From positions 248,001-312,000 of the forward strand of contig NZ_MVHF01000003.1 in NCBI RefSeq assembly GCF_002086485.1: a stretch of 64,000 nt of DNA. Direction: 5' to 3'. The translations under genes were made by a program, and so were the position numbers. A model generated the notes under the pieces. That model ran no database searches, was not told the DNA's origin, and saw nothing but the letters and a program-made list of their open reading frames with translations. Positions 13,856-22,974 of this stretch are shown here, one piece after another; positions within the stretch are counted from its first letter, which is position 1, and each line of letters starts with the position of its first letter. This stretch comes from Mycobacterium aquaticum (lineage in GTDB: Bacteria; Actinomycetota; Actinomycetes; Mycobacteriales; Mycobacteriaceae).

Positions 13856-15070
13856 GTGCGCGGTGGCATTGCACGAAAAGCGTTGGTTCTCGGTAGTGCG
13901 GGGCTGATGGTGCTCGGCATGGCTGGCTGCCAGAAGCAGTCGGCGCCCGAGCAGCAGGCAGCGCAAACCAGTCTGAAGATCGTCGAGCAGTTCCCGATCG
14001 ACGAAAACGGTGCCCAGATAAAGCCACCGGACACCGCAGCGGCGGCGGATCCGGCCGGCGACGGCAAGGCCACCTGCCCGCCGCTCAAGCTCGCGATGAT
14101 GGGCGCGCTGACAGGCCCCGATGCCGCACTGGGCATCAACATTCTCGACGGTGCGCAGTTGGCGGTCGACAAGCACAACGCCGCCAACCCCGGCTGCCAA
14201 GTGACGCTCGAGAAGTTCGACACGGAGGGCGATCCCAACAAGGCCAACGGCGTCGCACCACGCATCGTGGACACCCAGGACATCATCGGGCTGATCGGGC
14301 CCGCGTTCTCCGGTGAGACCGACGCCACGGGCGGTCTGTTCAACCAGGCCGGCCTGGTTGCCACCACCGCTTCGGCGACCCGCGTCGATCTCAGCAAGAA
14401 CGGCTGGCGCACGTTCTTCCGCGGCCTCGGCAACGACGGCAGCCAGGGCACCGCGATCGCCAACTACCTGAAGAACACCCTGGGCAACAAGAAGGTCTGC
14501 GTCGTCGACGACCAGTCCGCCTACGGCATCGGCCTTGCCACGGTGGTGCGCGAAACCCTTGGGCCCGTGGCCGACTCGGGCTGCAACATCTCGGTGAAGA
14601 AAGAGGACAAGGACCTCTCGGCCGCGGTAACCCAGATCAAGGGCGTGGCCCCGGATTCCATCTTCTACAGCGGCTACTACTCGCAGGCAGCCCCGTTCGT
14701 CCAGCAGCTGCGCGACGCAGGCGTCACCGCGGCATTCGTCAGCGCCGACGGCACCAAGGACCCGGAGTTCGTCAAGCAGGCCGGCGAAGCCTCCAAGGAC
14801 GCCATCCTGAGCTGCCCGTGCAGCCCGGCGCCTGCGGCGTTCGCCAAGGAGTACACCGCCAAGTTCAACCAGGAACCCGGCACGTACAGCACCGAGGGCT
14901 ATGACCTGGCCACCATCCTGCTCAAGGGCATCGACTCCGGCATCAAGGATCGGCCCGGCCTGCTGGAGTACGTGAAGACCTACAACGCACCTGGCGTGGC
15001 TCGCCAATACCAGTGGACCGACACCGGTGAGCTCACCAACACCCTCATCTGGGTGTACAAGGTTCAGTGA
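13856..15070 (+). CDS. livJ: Branched-chain amino acid ABC transporter substrate-binding lipoprotein
   Basis: A 404-residue lipoprotein; the lipobox LGMAGC puts the modified Cys at 25. A periplasmic-binding type 1 fold follows: CPPLKLAMMGALTGPDAALG, GAQLAVDKHNA, IGPAFSGETDATGGLFNQAG, DDQSAYGIGLA and EGYDLATILLKGI. It should deliver Leu/Ile/Val or related amino acids to the LivHMGF membrane complex encoded next. The GTG at 13856 has GGAGG five bases upstream; an earlier ATG is disfavoured because the signal peptide begins right at the GTG. A strong hairpin after the stop probably sets binding-protein excess. Confidence 0.92.
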   Translation: MRGGIARKALVLGSAGLMVLGMAGCQKQSAPEQQAAQTSLKIVEQFPIDENGAQIKPPDTAAAADPAGDGKATCPPLKLAMMGALTGPDAALGINILDGAQLAVDKHNAANPGCQVTLEKFDTEGDPNKANGVAPRIVDTQDIIGLIGPAFSGETDATGGLFNQAGLVATTASATRVDLSKNGWRTFFRGLGNDGSQGTAIANYLKNTLGNKKVCVVDDQSAYGIGLATVVRETLGPVADSGCNISVKKEDKDLSAAVTQIKGVAPDSIFYSGYYSQAAPFVQQLRDAGVTAAFVSADGTKDPEFVKQAGEASKDAILSCPCSPAPAAFAKEYTAKFNQEPGTYSTEGYDLATILLKGIDSGIKDRPGLLEYVKTYNAPGVARQYQWTDTGELTNTLIWVYKVQ

Positions 15071-15085
15071 CGGTCTGACGACGGA

Positions 15086-15118
15086 AACGCGTCCGGAACA
15101 ACCAGTTCCGGACGCGTT
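15086..15118 (+). terminator. Intercistronic terminator-like hairpin livJ/livH
   Basis: A perfect 14-bp stem (AACGCGTCCGGAAC / GTTCCGGACGCGTT) with a 5-nt loop lies 15 bp after livJ and 36 bp before livH, followed by CTTCGTT. It likely terminates part of the transcripts or stabilises the livJ 3' end. Confidence 0.75.
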
Positions 15119-15154
15119 CTTCGTTGACACCAAGCGAAGAGGAGCCGCACCCGG

Positions 15155-16192
15155 ATGATCCCGGATTGCGTCAGTGGCTACGTGTGCACCGCCGCCGACA
15201 TCAACTTCAACGTCGAGAACCTGCTGCACGGGTTCTGGCAGCTCACGATCGACGGACTGGCGTGGGGCGCCATCTATGCGTTGGTGGCGGTCGGGTACAC
15301 CCTGGTTTTCGGTGTGCTGCGGCTGATCAACTTCGCCCACTCCGAGATCTTCATGCTCGGCATGTTCGGTGCCTACTTCTGTCTGGACGTGATCCTCGGT
15401 TTCAGCGCCAACGGCAACGCATACAACGTGGGTGTCGGGCTGACGCTGATGTACCTCGGCGTCGCGATGATCTTCGCGATGCTGGTCTCAGGCTCCGCGG
15501 CCGTGGGCCTGGAGTTGGTCGCCTACCGACCGTTGCGGAAACGCAACGCGCGGCCGCTGACCTTCCTCATCACCGCGATCGGCATGTCGTTCGTGCTGCA
15601 GGAAGTGGTGCACTTCGTGCTACCGCAATTCCTGAAAGGCTACGGCGGCAGCAACGCCCAGCCACCGATCATCCTGGTACAGCCCAAGACTCAGTTCCAC
15701 GTGTTCAACTCGAGCGTCTCGAACGTCACGGTCGTGGTCATCGTCGCAGCGGTGATCCTCGCGGTGCTCACCGACATCGCCATCAACCGGACGAAGTTCG
15801 GACGCGGCATCCGGGCGGTGGCCCAGGACCCGACCACGGCGACGCTGATGGGCGTGTCGCGGGAACGGATCATCATGATGACGTTTCTCATCGGTGGTCT
15901 GCTGGCGGGGGCCGCGGCGCTGCTCTACACCCTGAAAGTGCCGCAGGGCATTGTCTATTGGGGCGGGTTCGTGCTCGGTATCAAGGCGTTCTCGGCGGCC
16001 GTGCTCGGCGGCATCGGCAATCTGCGCGGGGCACTGCTGGGCGGCCTGCTGCTGGGGATCATCGAGAACTACGGGCAGGCGGTGCTGGGCACCCAGTGGC
16101 GTGACGTCGTCGCGTTCGTTCTGCTGGTTCTGGTGTTGTTGTTCCGGCCCACCGGCATCCTGGGGGAGAGCCTCGGAAAGGCACGGGCATGA
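15155..16192 (+). CDS. livH: Branched-chain amino acid ABC permease LivH
   Basis: A 345-residue integral membrane protein of the LivH family with about eight helices. Recognisable stretches are GLAWGAIYALVAVGYTLVFG, RLINFAHSEIFMLG and, near the C-terminus, GGIGNLRGALLGGLLLG. The region RTKFGRGIRAVAQDPTTATL followed by MGV is the cytoplasmic coupling loop that contacts the ATPases. GAGGAG lies upstream of the ATG. The stop overlaps livM (ATGA). Confidence 0.93.
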   Translation: MIPDCVSGYVCTAADINFNVENLLHGFWQLTIDGLAWGAIYALVAVGYTLVFGVLRLINFAHSEIFMLGMFGAYFCLDVILGFSANGNAYNVGVGLTLMYLGVAMIFAMLVSGSAAVGLELVAYRPLRKRNARPLTFLITAIGMSFVLQEVVHFVLPQFLKGYGGSNAQPPIILVQPKTQFHVFNSSVSNVTVVVIVAAVILAVLTDIAINRTKFGRGIRAVAQDPTTATLMGVSRERIIMMTFLIGGLLAGAAALLYTLKVPQGIVYWGGFVLGIKAFSAAVLGGIGNLRGALLGGLLLGIIENYGQAVLGTQWRDVVAFVLLVLVLLFRPTGILGESLGKARA

Positions 16193-17388
16193 CGAACGGG
16201 CATGAATCCGAACCGCGATCGATCACGTCGACCCTGCTGGCGCCGGGCGACGCCATCCGCGACGGTTGGTCGGCGTTGCCACGCCAGCTGAAATGGGTTT
16301 TCGGCATACCGGTCTTCGCCTTCCTGGCGCTGCTGCCGCTGAATCCTCCACACATCCTCGACACGCCGGGTGTCAGCTTCGGCGGCACCATGGCCCAGTT
16401 CGCGATGGTCGCCATCATCGCGATCGGCCTCAATGTCGTTGTCGGCCAAGCCGGCCTGCTCGATCTCGGGTATGTCGGGTTCTACGCAGTGGGCGCTTAC
16501 ACCGTGGCGTTGCTGACCAGCCCCAGCAGCCCGTGGAACCAGGCCGGGCCGAACGGATTCCTCGGCACCCATTGGGCCTGGCTGGCCTGTGTGCCGTTGG
16601 CCATGGCCGTCACTGCCATGGCCGGGCTGGTGCTGGGCATCCCGACGCTGCGGTTGCGTGGTGACTACCTCGCCATCGTCACCCTCGGCTTCGGCGAGAT
16701 CATCCGGCTGCTGGCCGACAATCTGGCGGGCGTGACCAACGGGCCACGCGGTCTCAACGAGCTCGCGTACCCACGGTTTCGTGAGGCGCAGCAACCGCCG
16801 AACGGGGTGTTCTCCCATGGCAACTCGATCGGCAAGGACAACTACGGCACCTGGTGGTTCTGGCTGAGCCTGCTGTTGATCGTGGTGATCCTGCTGATCG
16901 TGGGCAATCTCGAGCGCAGCCGGGTGGGCCGCGCCTGGGTCGCGATCCGCGAGGACGAGGACGCCGCGGAGGTGATGGGCGTCAACACCTTCCGCTTCAA
17001 GCTGTGGGCGTTCATCATCGGAGCCGCGATCGGTGGACTCTCCGGTGCCCTCTACGCCGGGCAGGTGCAGTTCGTCGCACCGCCGACCTTCAACATCATC
17101 AACTCGATGCTGTTCTTGTGCGCGGTGGTGCTCGGCGGCCAGGGCAACAAACTCGGCGTGATCTTCGGCGCGTTCATCATCGTGTATCTGCCCAACCGGC
17201 TTCTGGGCGTCGAGCTGTTCGGGGTCAATCTCGGCGACCTGAAGTACCTGTTCTTCGGGCTGGCCCTGGTGATGTTGATGATCTTCCGGCCGCAAGGCCT
17301 GTTCCCGGCCCGCCAATTCCTGCTCACCTACGGCAGCGCGGCACGACGATTGTTGCGTACCGGCCCGACGGAGAGGTCGGCGCCATGA
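16189..17388 (+). CDS. livM: Branched-chain amino acid ABC permease LivM
   Basis: The 399-residue partner permease. An N-terminal cytoplasmic part (to about 40) precedes the helices. LivM signatures: IGLNVVVGQAGLLDLGYVGF, LRLRGDYLAIVTLGFGEIIR, and the coupling loop SRVGRAWVAIREDEDAAEVM. It pairs with LivH to form the channel. The ATG overlaps the livH stop, and its stop overlaps livG (ATGA), so translation is coupled through the operon. Confidence 0.93.
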   Translation: MTNGHESEPRSITSTLLAPGDAIRDGWSALPRQLKWVFGIPVFAFLALLPLNPPHILDTPGVSFGGTMAQFAMVAIIAIGLNVVVGQAGLLDLGYVGFYAVGAYTVALLTSPSSPWNQAGPNGFLGTHWAWLACVPLAMAVTAMAGLVLGIPTLRLRGDYLAIVTLGFGEIIRLLADNLAGVTNGPRGLNELAYPRFREAQQPPNGVFSHGNSIGKDNYGTWWFWLSLLLIVVILLIVGNLERSRVGRAWVAIREDEDAAEVMGVNTFRFKLWAFIIGAAIGGLSGALYAGQVQFVAPPTFNIINSMLFLCAVVLGGQGNKLGVIFGAFIIVYLPNRLLGVELFGVNLGDLKYLFFGLALVMLMIFRPQGLFPARQFLLTYGSAARRLLRTGPTERSAP

Positions 17389-18239
17389 CCGAAGACACGT
17401 CCGCGTCGACGGAGATCATCGAGGAACTGGCCGGGGTACACCGGGAGATCAACGCCGCCGAAGGCGAAGTGCTGTTGCAGACAAAGGACCTGACGGTCAA
17501 GTTCGGTGGCCTGGTGGCGTTGGACAACGTCACCTTCGACATCCGCCGCGGTGAGATCCTCGGCCTCATCGGGCCCAACGGCGCGGGCAAGACCACCTGC
17601 TTCAACGCCATCACCGGGGTGTACCGGCCGAGTTCGGGCTCGGTGCTGTTCGACGGCGCTCCGTTGGGGCGCATCAAACGGCACCAGATCACGCGGCGCG
17701 GGATCGCCAGGACATTCCAGAACATCCGGCTGTTCGGCGAGATGACGGCGCTGGAGAACGTGGTGGTCGGCACCGATGCGCGGCACCGCACCTCGGTGCC
17801 CGGCGCGCTGATCCGGACACCGCGGCACCGCCGCGAAGAGCGCTCCGCCATCGAACGCGCCGCCGCACTGCTGCATTTCGTCGGGATCGCCCATCGCGGT
17901 GAGGAGAAGGCCAAGAACCTGCCGTACGGGGATCAGCGGCGGCTCGAGATCGCCCGCGCGCTGGCGACCGAGCCGAAGCTGCTGTGCCTCGACGAACCGG
18001 CTGCGGGGTTCAACCCGAGTGAGAAAGCCGCTCTCATCGACTTGATTCGCAAGATCCGTGACGACGGATACACCGTGCTGCTGATCGAACACGACATGCG
18101 CCTCGTGATGGGAGTCACCGATCGCATCGTCGTACTGGAATTCGGTCGCAAGATCGCCGACGGCCTGCCCTCGGAAATCCGCGAGGACCCGAAGGTGATC
18201 GCCGCATACCTGGGGGTGCCTGATGACGAGCTCAGCTGA
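17385..18239 (+). CDS. livG: Branched-chain amino acid ABC ATPase LivG
   Basis: A 284-residue ATPase. Walker A GPNGAGKTT, a Q-loop in ARTFQNIRLFGEMT, signature YGDQRRLEIARAL (a degenerate LSGGQ typical of LivG), Walker B LLCLDEPAAGFNP and the switch His in LIEHDM. An N-terminal extension of about 30 residues precedes the usual start. The ATG at 17385 overlaps the livM stop and has GAGAGG upstream. Confidence 0.93.
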   Translation: MTEDTSASTEIIEELAGVHREINAAEGEVLLQTKDLTVKFGGLVALDNVTFDIRRGEILGLIGPNGAGKTTCFNAITGVYRPSSGSVLFDGAPLGRIKRHQITRRGIARTFQNIRLFGEMTALENVVVGTDARHRTSVPGALIRTPRHRREERSAIERAAALLHFVGIAHRGEEKAKNLPYGDQRRLEIARALATEPKLLCLDEPAAGFNPSEKAALIDLIRKIRDDGYTVLLIEHDMRLVMGVTDRIVVLEFGRKIADGLPSEIREDPKVIAAYLGVPDDELS

Positions 18240-18972
18240 CACCGGCGACCGCCCGGTCCTGCTCGAGGTTCGCGACGCCGTCGTGCACTACGGCAGGATC
18301 CAAGCGCTGCACGGGGTTTCACTGATTGTGCACGAGGGCGAGCTGGTGACACTGCTGGGTTCCAACGGCGCGGGCAAGACCACGATGATGCGCGCGATCT
18401 CTGGGCTTCGCGCGCTGACGTCGGGCTCTGTGTGGTTCGAGGGTCAGGACATCTCTCGTGTCAAGGCGCATCTGCGCGTCGCCGCCGGGCTGATCCAGGC
18501 GCCGGAGGGCCGCGGGGTCTTCCCGGGCATGTCGGTTCTGGAGAACCTCGAAATGGGTTGCTATGGCAGGAAGTTCGCCTCCAAAGCCGAGCATGACGAG
18601 CGACTGGACTGGGTGTTGGAGACCTTCCCGAGGCTGGCCGAGCGGCGCAGCCAGGTGGGCGGCACATTGTCGGGAGGCGAGCAGCAGATGCTGGCGATCG
18701 GCCGGGCGTTGATGGCCCGACCCCGTGTGCTGTTGCTCGACGAGCCGTCGATGGGGTTGGCGCCCATGGTGATCTCACAGATCTTCCGCATCATTTCCGA
18801 GATCAACAACCAGGGCACTACGGTCTTGCTGGTGGAACAGAACGCGCAGCAAGCATTGAGTAGGTCGGACCGGGCTTACATTCTCGAAACCGGCAACGTC
18901 ACCCGCACGGGTCCTGCCCGAGAACTGTTGGCCGACGACGCTGTTCGGGCGGCGTATCTCGGCGTCGCCTGA
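18223..18972 (+). CDS. livF: Branched-chain amino acid ABC ATPase LivF
   Basis: A 249-residue ATPase that forms the heterodimer with LivG. Walker [10 protein letters not shown], signature [16 protein letters not shown], Walker [14 protein letters not shown] and VEQNAQQAL are typical of LivF. It overlaps livG by 17 bp, and its stop shares a base with the following small membrane gene (TGATG). Confidence 0.93.
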   Translation: MTSSADTGDRPVLLEVRDAVVHYGRIQALHGVSLIVHEGELVTLLGSNGAGKTTMMRAISGLRALTSGSVWFEGQDISRVKAHLRVAAGLIQAPEGRGVFPGMSVLENLEMGCYGRKFASKAEHDERLDWVLETFPRLAERRSQVGGTLSGGEQQMLAIGRALMARPRVLLLDEPSMGLAPMVISQIFRIISEINNQGTTVLLVEQNAQQALSRSDRAYILETGNVTRTGPARELLADDAVRAAYLGVA

Positions 18973-19298
18973 TGGTGCTCAAGTCAGCTGCCCTGTTCGT
19001 GCTGGCCGCGTTGCTCGAGATCGGCGGTGCCTGGTTGGTGTGGCAGGGCTTGCGTGAACATCGGGGCTGGTTGTGGATCGGTGCCGGTGCGGTGTCGTTG
19101 GGCGCCTATGGATTCGTGGCGGCGTTCCAGCCCGACTCCCACTTCGGCCGGGTTCTCGCTGCCTACGGTGGCGTGTTCATCGCCGGGTCGTTGATCTGGG
19201 GCGTCATCGCCGACGGCTTCCGCCCAGACCGCTGGGATGTGATCGGGGCTCTGATATGCCTGGGCGGTGTCGGCATCATCATGTACGGCCCGCGCTGA
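18972..19298 (+). CDS. UPF0060 / YnfA-family small membrane protein
   Basis: A 108-residue protein with four predicted helices and the family pattern: [57 protein letters not shown] and [17 protein letters not shown]. It resembles small multidrug resistance-type proteins, but the transported substrate is unknown. It is coupled to livF by a TGATG overlap and so is probably co-transcribed with the liv operon. Confidence 0.9.
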   Translation: MVLKSAALFVLAALLEIGGAWLVWQGLREHRGWLWIGAGAVSLGAYGFVAAFQPDSHFGRVLAAYGGVFIAGSLIWGVIADGFRPDRWDVIGALICLGGVGIIMYGPR

Positions 19299-19301
19299 CG
19301 C

Positions 19302-20189
19302 TCAGCCCAGATGCGCGCTGCCGTCGGCGAGATCGTCGCGGCGTAGCCCCATCGGCGTCGCGGCAGGCAGATCGCCTGCGGCCACCACCTGTCGGGTGAT
19401 CGGGGTCAGCGTCTGGAACAGGGTCTCGACCTCCGCGTCGGTGAGGCCGTCGAGCGCGCTCAGCGCCGCGGCATCGGTGCGGTCCTCGATCGTCTGTTTG
19501 AGCCGTCGACCCTCCTCGGTGAGTTCGCCTGCCCCGTCGAGCAATCCGCGCACCCGCAGCTCGTCGCTGTAGTGCTCCCACTGTTCGTCGTCGTAGTCGC
19601 GGCTGCGCATGAGCATCTCGCGCGGCGTGCGCCCCGCCGCGGCGTGCAGCACATTGGCCTGTCGCCCCGTGATGCCCTCACCGACCAGGATCGCGACGTG
19701 GGCGTCGCCGCGCTGTTCGCGCAGCAGGGTGGCGGCCTGCCACAACTGCGCGATGGGATCGTCGGGCCAGTCCAGTGCCCGGTTGGCCGCGTAGAGCGGT
19801 CTGCCGTCCAGCGGCGCGGTGCGGGCGGCCTTGGCGGCGAGATCGGCTGCGGTGCGGGTCGCTTCTTCGTCGGTGACGCCCGAGCGGCGCAGCGCGGCCA
19901 CGGCGGAGTCGAGGCGGGCGGCCAAAGCTGCTGGAGGACCGGCGATGTCCCACGCTGCGGGCAGGGCCTTGGCAACCCGGGCACTGGTGAAGTTGTAGAA
20001 CACCGCCGCCACCACGTCGGCAGGCACCTGGCCCAACGGCGCCGAACGGGCGGCCATGTACCCCATCCAGAACCCGCGGTAGCCGAGCTCGTCGAAGGCG
20101 GAGCGACATTCTGGCGCGAAATAGGTGATCCCGTGTACCGGCTCGAAACGTTCGTAGAAGCGGCGTGCCAGCGACGGTGAACGACCCAT
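19302..20189 (-). CDS. SCO6745-family (MarR-like helical) protein
   Basis: A 295-residue helical protein matching the actinobacterial SCO6745 family: RRFYERFEPVHGITYFAPEC, FDELGYRGFWMGYMAARSAP, an FYNFTSARVAKALP segment, and a C-terminal winged-helix-like part (RQANVLHAAAGRTPREMLM, LLDGAGELTEEGRRLKQTIE). A regulatory role is often assumed, but no function is established to my knowledge. It converges on the UPF0060 gene, 3 bp away. Confidence 0.75.
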   Translation of the reverse strand: MGRSPSLARRFYERFEPVHGITYFAPECRSAFDELGYRGFWMGYMAARSAPLGQVPADVVAAVFYNFTSARVAKALPAAWDIAGPPAALAARLDSAVAALRRSGVTDEEATRTAADLAAKAARTAPLDGRPLYAANRALDWPDDPIAQLWQAATLLREQRGDAHVAILVGEGITGRQANVLHAAAGRTPREMLMRSRDYDDEQWEHYSDELRVRGLLDGAGELTEEGRRLKQTIEDRTDAAALSALDGLTDAEVETLFQTLTPITRQVVAAGDLPAATPMGLRRDDLADGSAHLG

Positions 20190-20197
20190 ACCGTCAG

Positions 20198-20944
20198 TTA
20201 AGCACCGGTCTCGTCATCATGATCAACCGCGGTGACCGCTTCGTCGATGATGGCTCGCATCGCGCGTTCCGCACCGTGTTCGTCGCGCAACCGGATCGCG
20301 CGGGCCACCTCGTCGTGCAGTTCGATCGCGGCGGGGTTGGGCTGCACCGGCATCAGCCCGTGGTGAGTGCGGCCGGTCAGCACCTCGGCGACGACGTCGT
20401 TGAGCGCCCGGAACATCTCGTTGCCACTGGCTTCCAGCAGGGTTCGGTGAAACACCTTGTCCGCCAACAGGTACGCATCGAGGTCCCCGGACCGTCCGTG
20501 CACCACCATGTCCGATACCGCCGCGGCCAGGATGCGGCAGTGATCGGGATTGGCCCGGCGAGCCGCCAGCGCGGCGGCGGCCGGCTCGAATCCGCGGCGC
20601 AGTTCCGACAGGGACACCAGTTGGGCGGCCCGGTCGCCGGCCTCCAGGCGCCAGCGGATCAGCCTGGGGTCGAAGACGTTCCAGTTGGCCGACGGCTGGA
20701 TGGTGATGCCGACGCGACGTCGTGACGCGATCATGCCCATCGACTCCAGCACTCGCATGGCCTCACGCGCGACACTGCGCGACACCCCGTGCTCGGCGCT
20801 GACCCCTTCCAGGGTCAGAACCTGCCCGGCGGCGAGTTTCCCGGAGACGATGCCGGTGCCTAGCGCGGTCAGCAGGTTGCCATGCAACGCTCCGACGTTT
20901 GACGGCGAGGACACGGGATACATCGTGTCATAAATGCGTCGCAC
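20198..20944 (-). CDS. GntR/FadR-family regulator of the gluconate genes
   Basis: A 248-residue regulator with an N-terminal winged helix (LEGVSAEHGVSRSVAREAM) and a C-terminal FCD domain. Metal/ligand residues of FCD are visible: DAYLLADKVFHRTLLEASGN and the His in ELHDEVARAIRLRD. It is divergent from gntK-gntP and most likely represses them until gluconate or a phosphorylated derivative binds. The start is a GTG at 20944; an ATG at 20923 (MYPVSSPSN) is possible. Neither has a clear ribosome site. Confidence 0.85.
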   Translation of the reverse strand: MRRIYDTMYPVSSPSNVGALHGNLLTALGTGIVSGKLAAGQVLTLEGVSAEHGVSRSVAREAMRVLESMGMIASRRRVGITIQPSANWNVFDPRLIRWRLEAGDRAAQLVSLSELRRGFEPAAAALAARRANPDHCRILAAAVSDMVVHGRSGDLDAYLLADKVFHRTLLEASGNEMFRALNDVVAEVLTGRTHHGLMPVQPNPAAIELHDEVARAIRLRDEHGAERAMRAIIDEAVTAVDHDDETGA

Positions 20945-20979
20945 TGGAGTAAAAACAGATTACTTTCAGGAAAGCTTGC

Positions 20980-20994
20980 AAAAGTATGACTTTT
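20980..20994. promoter_or_regulatory. Candidate GntR operator
   Basis: AAAAGT-atg-ACTTTT, a perfect 6-3-6 inverted repeat in the divergent gap between the GntR-type regulator and gntK. Size and symmetry fit FadR/GntR operators. Confidence 0.5.
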
Positions 20995-21038
20995 AAGGCA
21001 CGCTTTGTGACGGTAACCACAACCGTGAGGTGGAGTGC

Positions 21039-21545
21039 ATGGGATCACCAATCGTCATCATGGGCGTTTCGGGTTCAGGAAAATCGACGGTCGGCGCGGC
21101 ATTGGCGCAGCGGCTGCGCGTGCCGTTCGGCGACGCCGACGATTTCCACCCGCCGGCCAACATCGCCAAGATGGCGGCCGGACACCCGCTCGACGACGAC
21201 GATCGCTATCCGTGGCTGGAGACCATCGGCCAGTGGCTGGCCGACCATCATGACGGTGGTGTGATGAGCTGCTCGGCACTCAAGCGCAAATACCGCGACC
21301 AATTACGACGGCACTGCCCGGACGTGCAGTTCCTGCACCTCACCGGCACACCGGAGGTGATCGGTCGCAGGCAGGCCAGCCGTCCCGGGCACTTCATGCC
21401 TGCTGCGCTGCTGAACTCGCAGTTCGAGACGCTGGAGCCGCTGGATTCCGACGAGGCCGGGATCACCATCGACGTCGACCAGAACATCGACGCGATCGTC
21501 GACACCTACGTCGCCGCCACCTCGCCGGTTCGGGGCGAGCGGTGA
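21039..21545 (+). CDS. gntK: Gluconokinase
   Basis: A 168-residue P-loop kinase that phosphorylates gluconate to 6-phosphogluconate. Walker A GVSGSGKST, DADDFHPPANIAKMAAGHPL and DDDDRYPWLETIGQWL are hallmarks of GntK; SCSALKRKYRDQLR is also typical. The ATG at 21039 with GAGG eight bases upstream is preferred to a GTG three codons earlier. The stop overlaps gntP (GTGA). Confidence 0.93.
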   Translation: MGSPIVIMGVSGSGKSTVGAALAQRLRVPFGDADDFHPPANIAKMAAGHPLDDDDRYPWLETIGQWLADHHDGGVMSCSALKRKYRDQLRRHCPDVQFLHLTGTPEVIGRRQASRPGHFMPAALLNSQFETLEPLDSDEAGITIDVDQNIDAIVDTYVAATSPVRGER

Positions 21546-22969
21546 ACCCCGCGCTGACCGTCCTCGCCGACGGCGCGAAACTGCCCGAGCCGGTCGCACC
21601 GGGCTGGGAACTGGTCGTGGCCTTCCTGGCCGGCATCGCCGTGATCGTGGTGCTGATCTCGTGGGTGAAACTGCACCCGTTCCTCGCGCTGATCTTCGGT
21701 GCCTTGACCGTCGGCGTCGTGCCTCTGGTGCTCAGCGTGTTCACCGGCGACACGGTCAGGCAGAGCCTGCCCACGGTCATCACCTCGTTCAGCGACGGAT
21801 TCGGTTCCACCGCAGCAGGTGTCGGCATCCTCATCGCCCTCGGCGCGATGTTCGCCAAGTTGCTCGCCGATTCCGGTGGCGCGGACGAGATCGTCGACAC
21901 CATCGTCGGGCACGCCTCACCGAGGATGCTGCCGTGGGCGATGGCCCTGGTGGGTGCGATCATCGGGCTGCCGATGTTCTTCGAAATCGGCCTCGTGCTC
22001 CTCATGCCGGTCATCTACCTGGTGGCACGCCGTTCGCACCTGTCGCTCATCACCGTCGGCATCCCGGCGCTGGCCGGTCTGTCGGCCATGCACGGGTTCG
22101 TGCCGCCGCACCCCGGGCCGCTCACCGCGATCGACCTGTTGCACGCCGATCTCGGCGTGACGCTGGCTCTCGGGGTGCTGGTCGCGGTGCCGACCGTGGT
22201 GGTCGCCGGTCCGCTGTTCGGCAAACTGGCCGGCCGCTGGGTCGTCGTCGATGCCCCGGACACCTTCGAAGGCGACCGAAACGATACGGACGACGCGCAG
22301 CGTCCCTCGTTCGGCATCACGATGTTCAGTGTTCTGCTGCCCGTCGTGTTGATGATGGGGAAAGCCTTGTGCGACATCTTCATCGACAACAAGAAGCAGT
22401 GGCTGCGGGTCACCTTCGACGTGCTGGGCACCCCGCTGGTCGCGTTGCTCATCGCGGTCGTCGTCGGCATGGTCACGCTGGGCCGCGGCGCCGGGATGTC
22501 GCGGGCAGCCATCACCAAGTGCGTCGAGTCCGGCTTGCCGCCGGTCGCAGGCATCATCTTGATCGTCGCCGCCGGCGGCGGCTTCAAACAGGTTCTGGTC
22601 GACAGCGGTATCGGCACGATGCTGGCCCGCTGGGCCGAGAACGTCAACATCTCGGTCATCCTGCTGGCCTGGGTCCTGGCGGTGCTGATCCGGCTGGCCA
22701 CCGGCTCGGCGACCGTCGCCACGATCACCGCATCGGCGTTGGTGCTCGGCCTCGTCGAAGGGATGAGCACGGGCCAGACATCGCTCGTGGTTCTCGCGGT
22801 CGGGGCGGGCTCACTGTTCTTCTCGCACGTCAACGACGCCGGATTCTGGTTGGTGAACCAGTATTTCCGGCTCACCGTGAGTCAGACCATCAAGACCTGG
22901 TCGTTGATGGAGACCGTGTTGTCGGTCGCCGGTCTGTTGTTCGTGCTGCTGCTCAGTCTGGTGGTGTGA
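21542..22969 (+). CDS. gntP: Gluconate:H+ symporter, GntP family
   Basis: A 475-residue permease with about 12-14 helices. Family stretches: GDTVRQSLPTVITSFSDGFG, GIGTMLARWAENVNISVILL, AVLIRLATGSATVATITASA and FFSHVNDAGFWLVNQYF. It imports gluconate for the adjacent kinase. The GTG start overlaps the gntK stop. It converges on the RDD gene with a 5-bp gap. Confidence 0.93.
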   Translation: MNPALTVLADGAKLPEPVAPGWELVVAFLAGIAVIVVLISWVKLHPFLALIFGALTVGVVPLVLSVFTGDTVRQSLPTVITSFSDGFGSTAAGVGILIALGAMFAKLLADSGGADEIVDTIVGHASPRMLPWAMALVGAIIGLPMFFEIGLVLLMPVIYLVARRSHLSLITVGIPALAGLSAMHGFVPPHPGPLTAIDLLHADLGVTLALGVLVAVPTVVVAGPLFGKLAGRWVVVDAPDTFEGDRNDTDDAQRPSFGITMFSVLLPVVLMMGKALCDIFIDNKKQWLRVTFDVLGTPLVALLIAVVVGMVTLGRGAGMSRAAITKCVESGLPPVAGIILIVAAGGGFKQVLVDSGIGTMLARWAENVNISVILLAWVLAVLIRLATGSATVATITASALVLGLVEGMSTGQTSLVVLAVGAGSLFFSHVNDAGFWLVNQYFRLTVSQTIKTWSLMETVLSVAGLLFVLLLSLVV

Positions 22970-22974
22970 CCGGT

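Noticed and set aside
13781-15340. Long minus-strand open frame (519 codons) opposite livJ/livH
   Set aside because: It is the antisense shadow of well-supported liv genes in GC-rich DNA; its translation shows no recognisable motif and no ribosome site.
16069-17316. Minus-strand open frame of 415 codons opposite livM
   Set aside because: Antisense shadow, low-complexity His/Gln/Asp composition typical of the opposite strand of membrane-protein genes.
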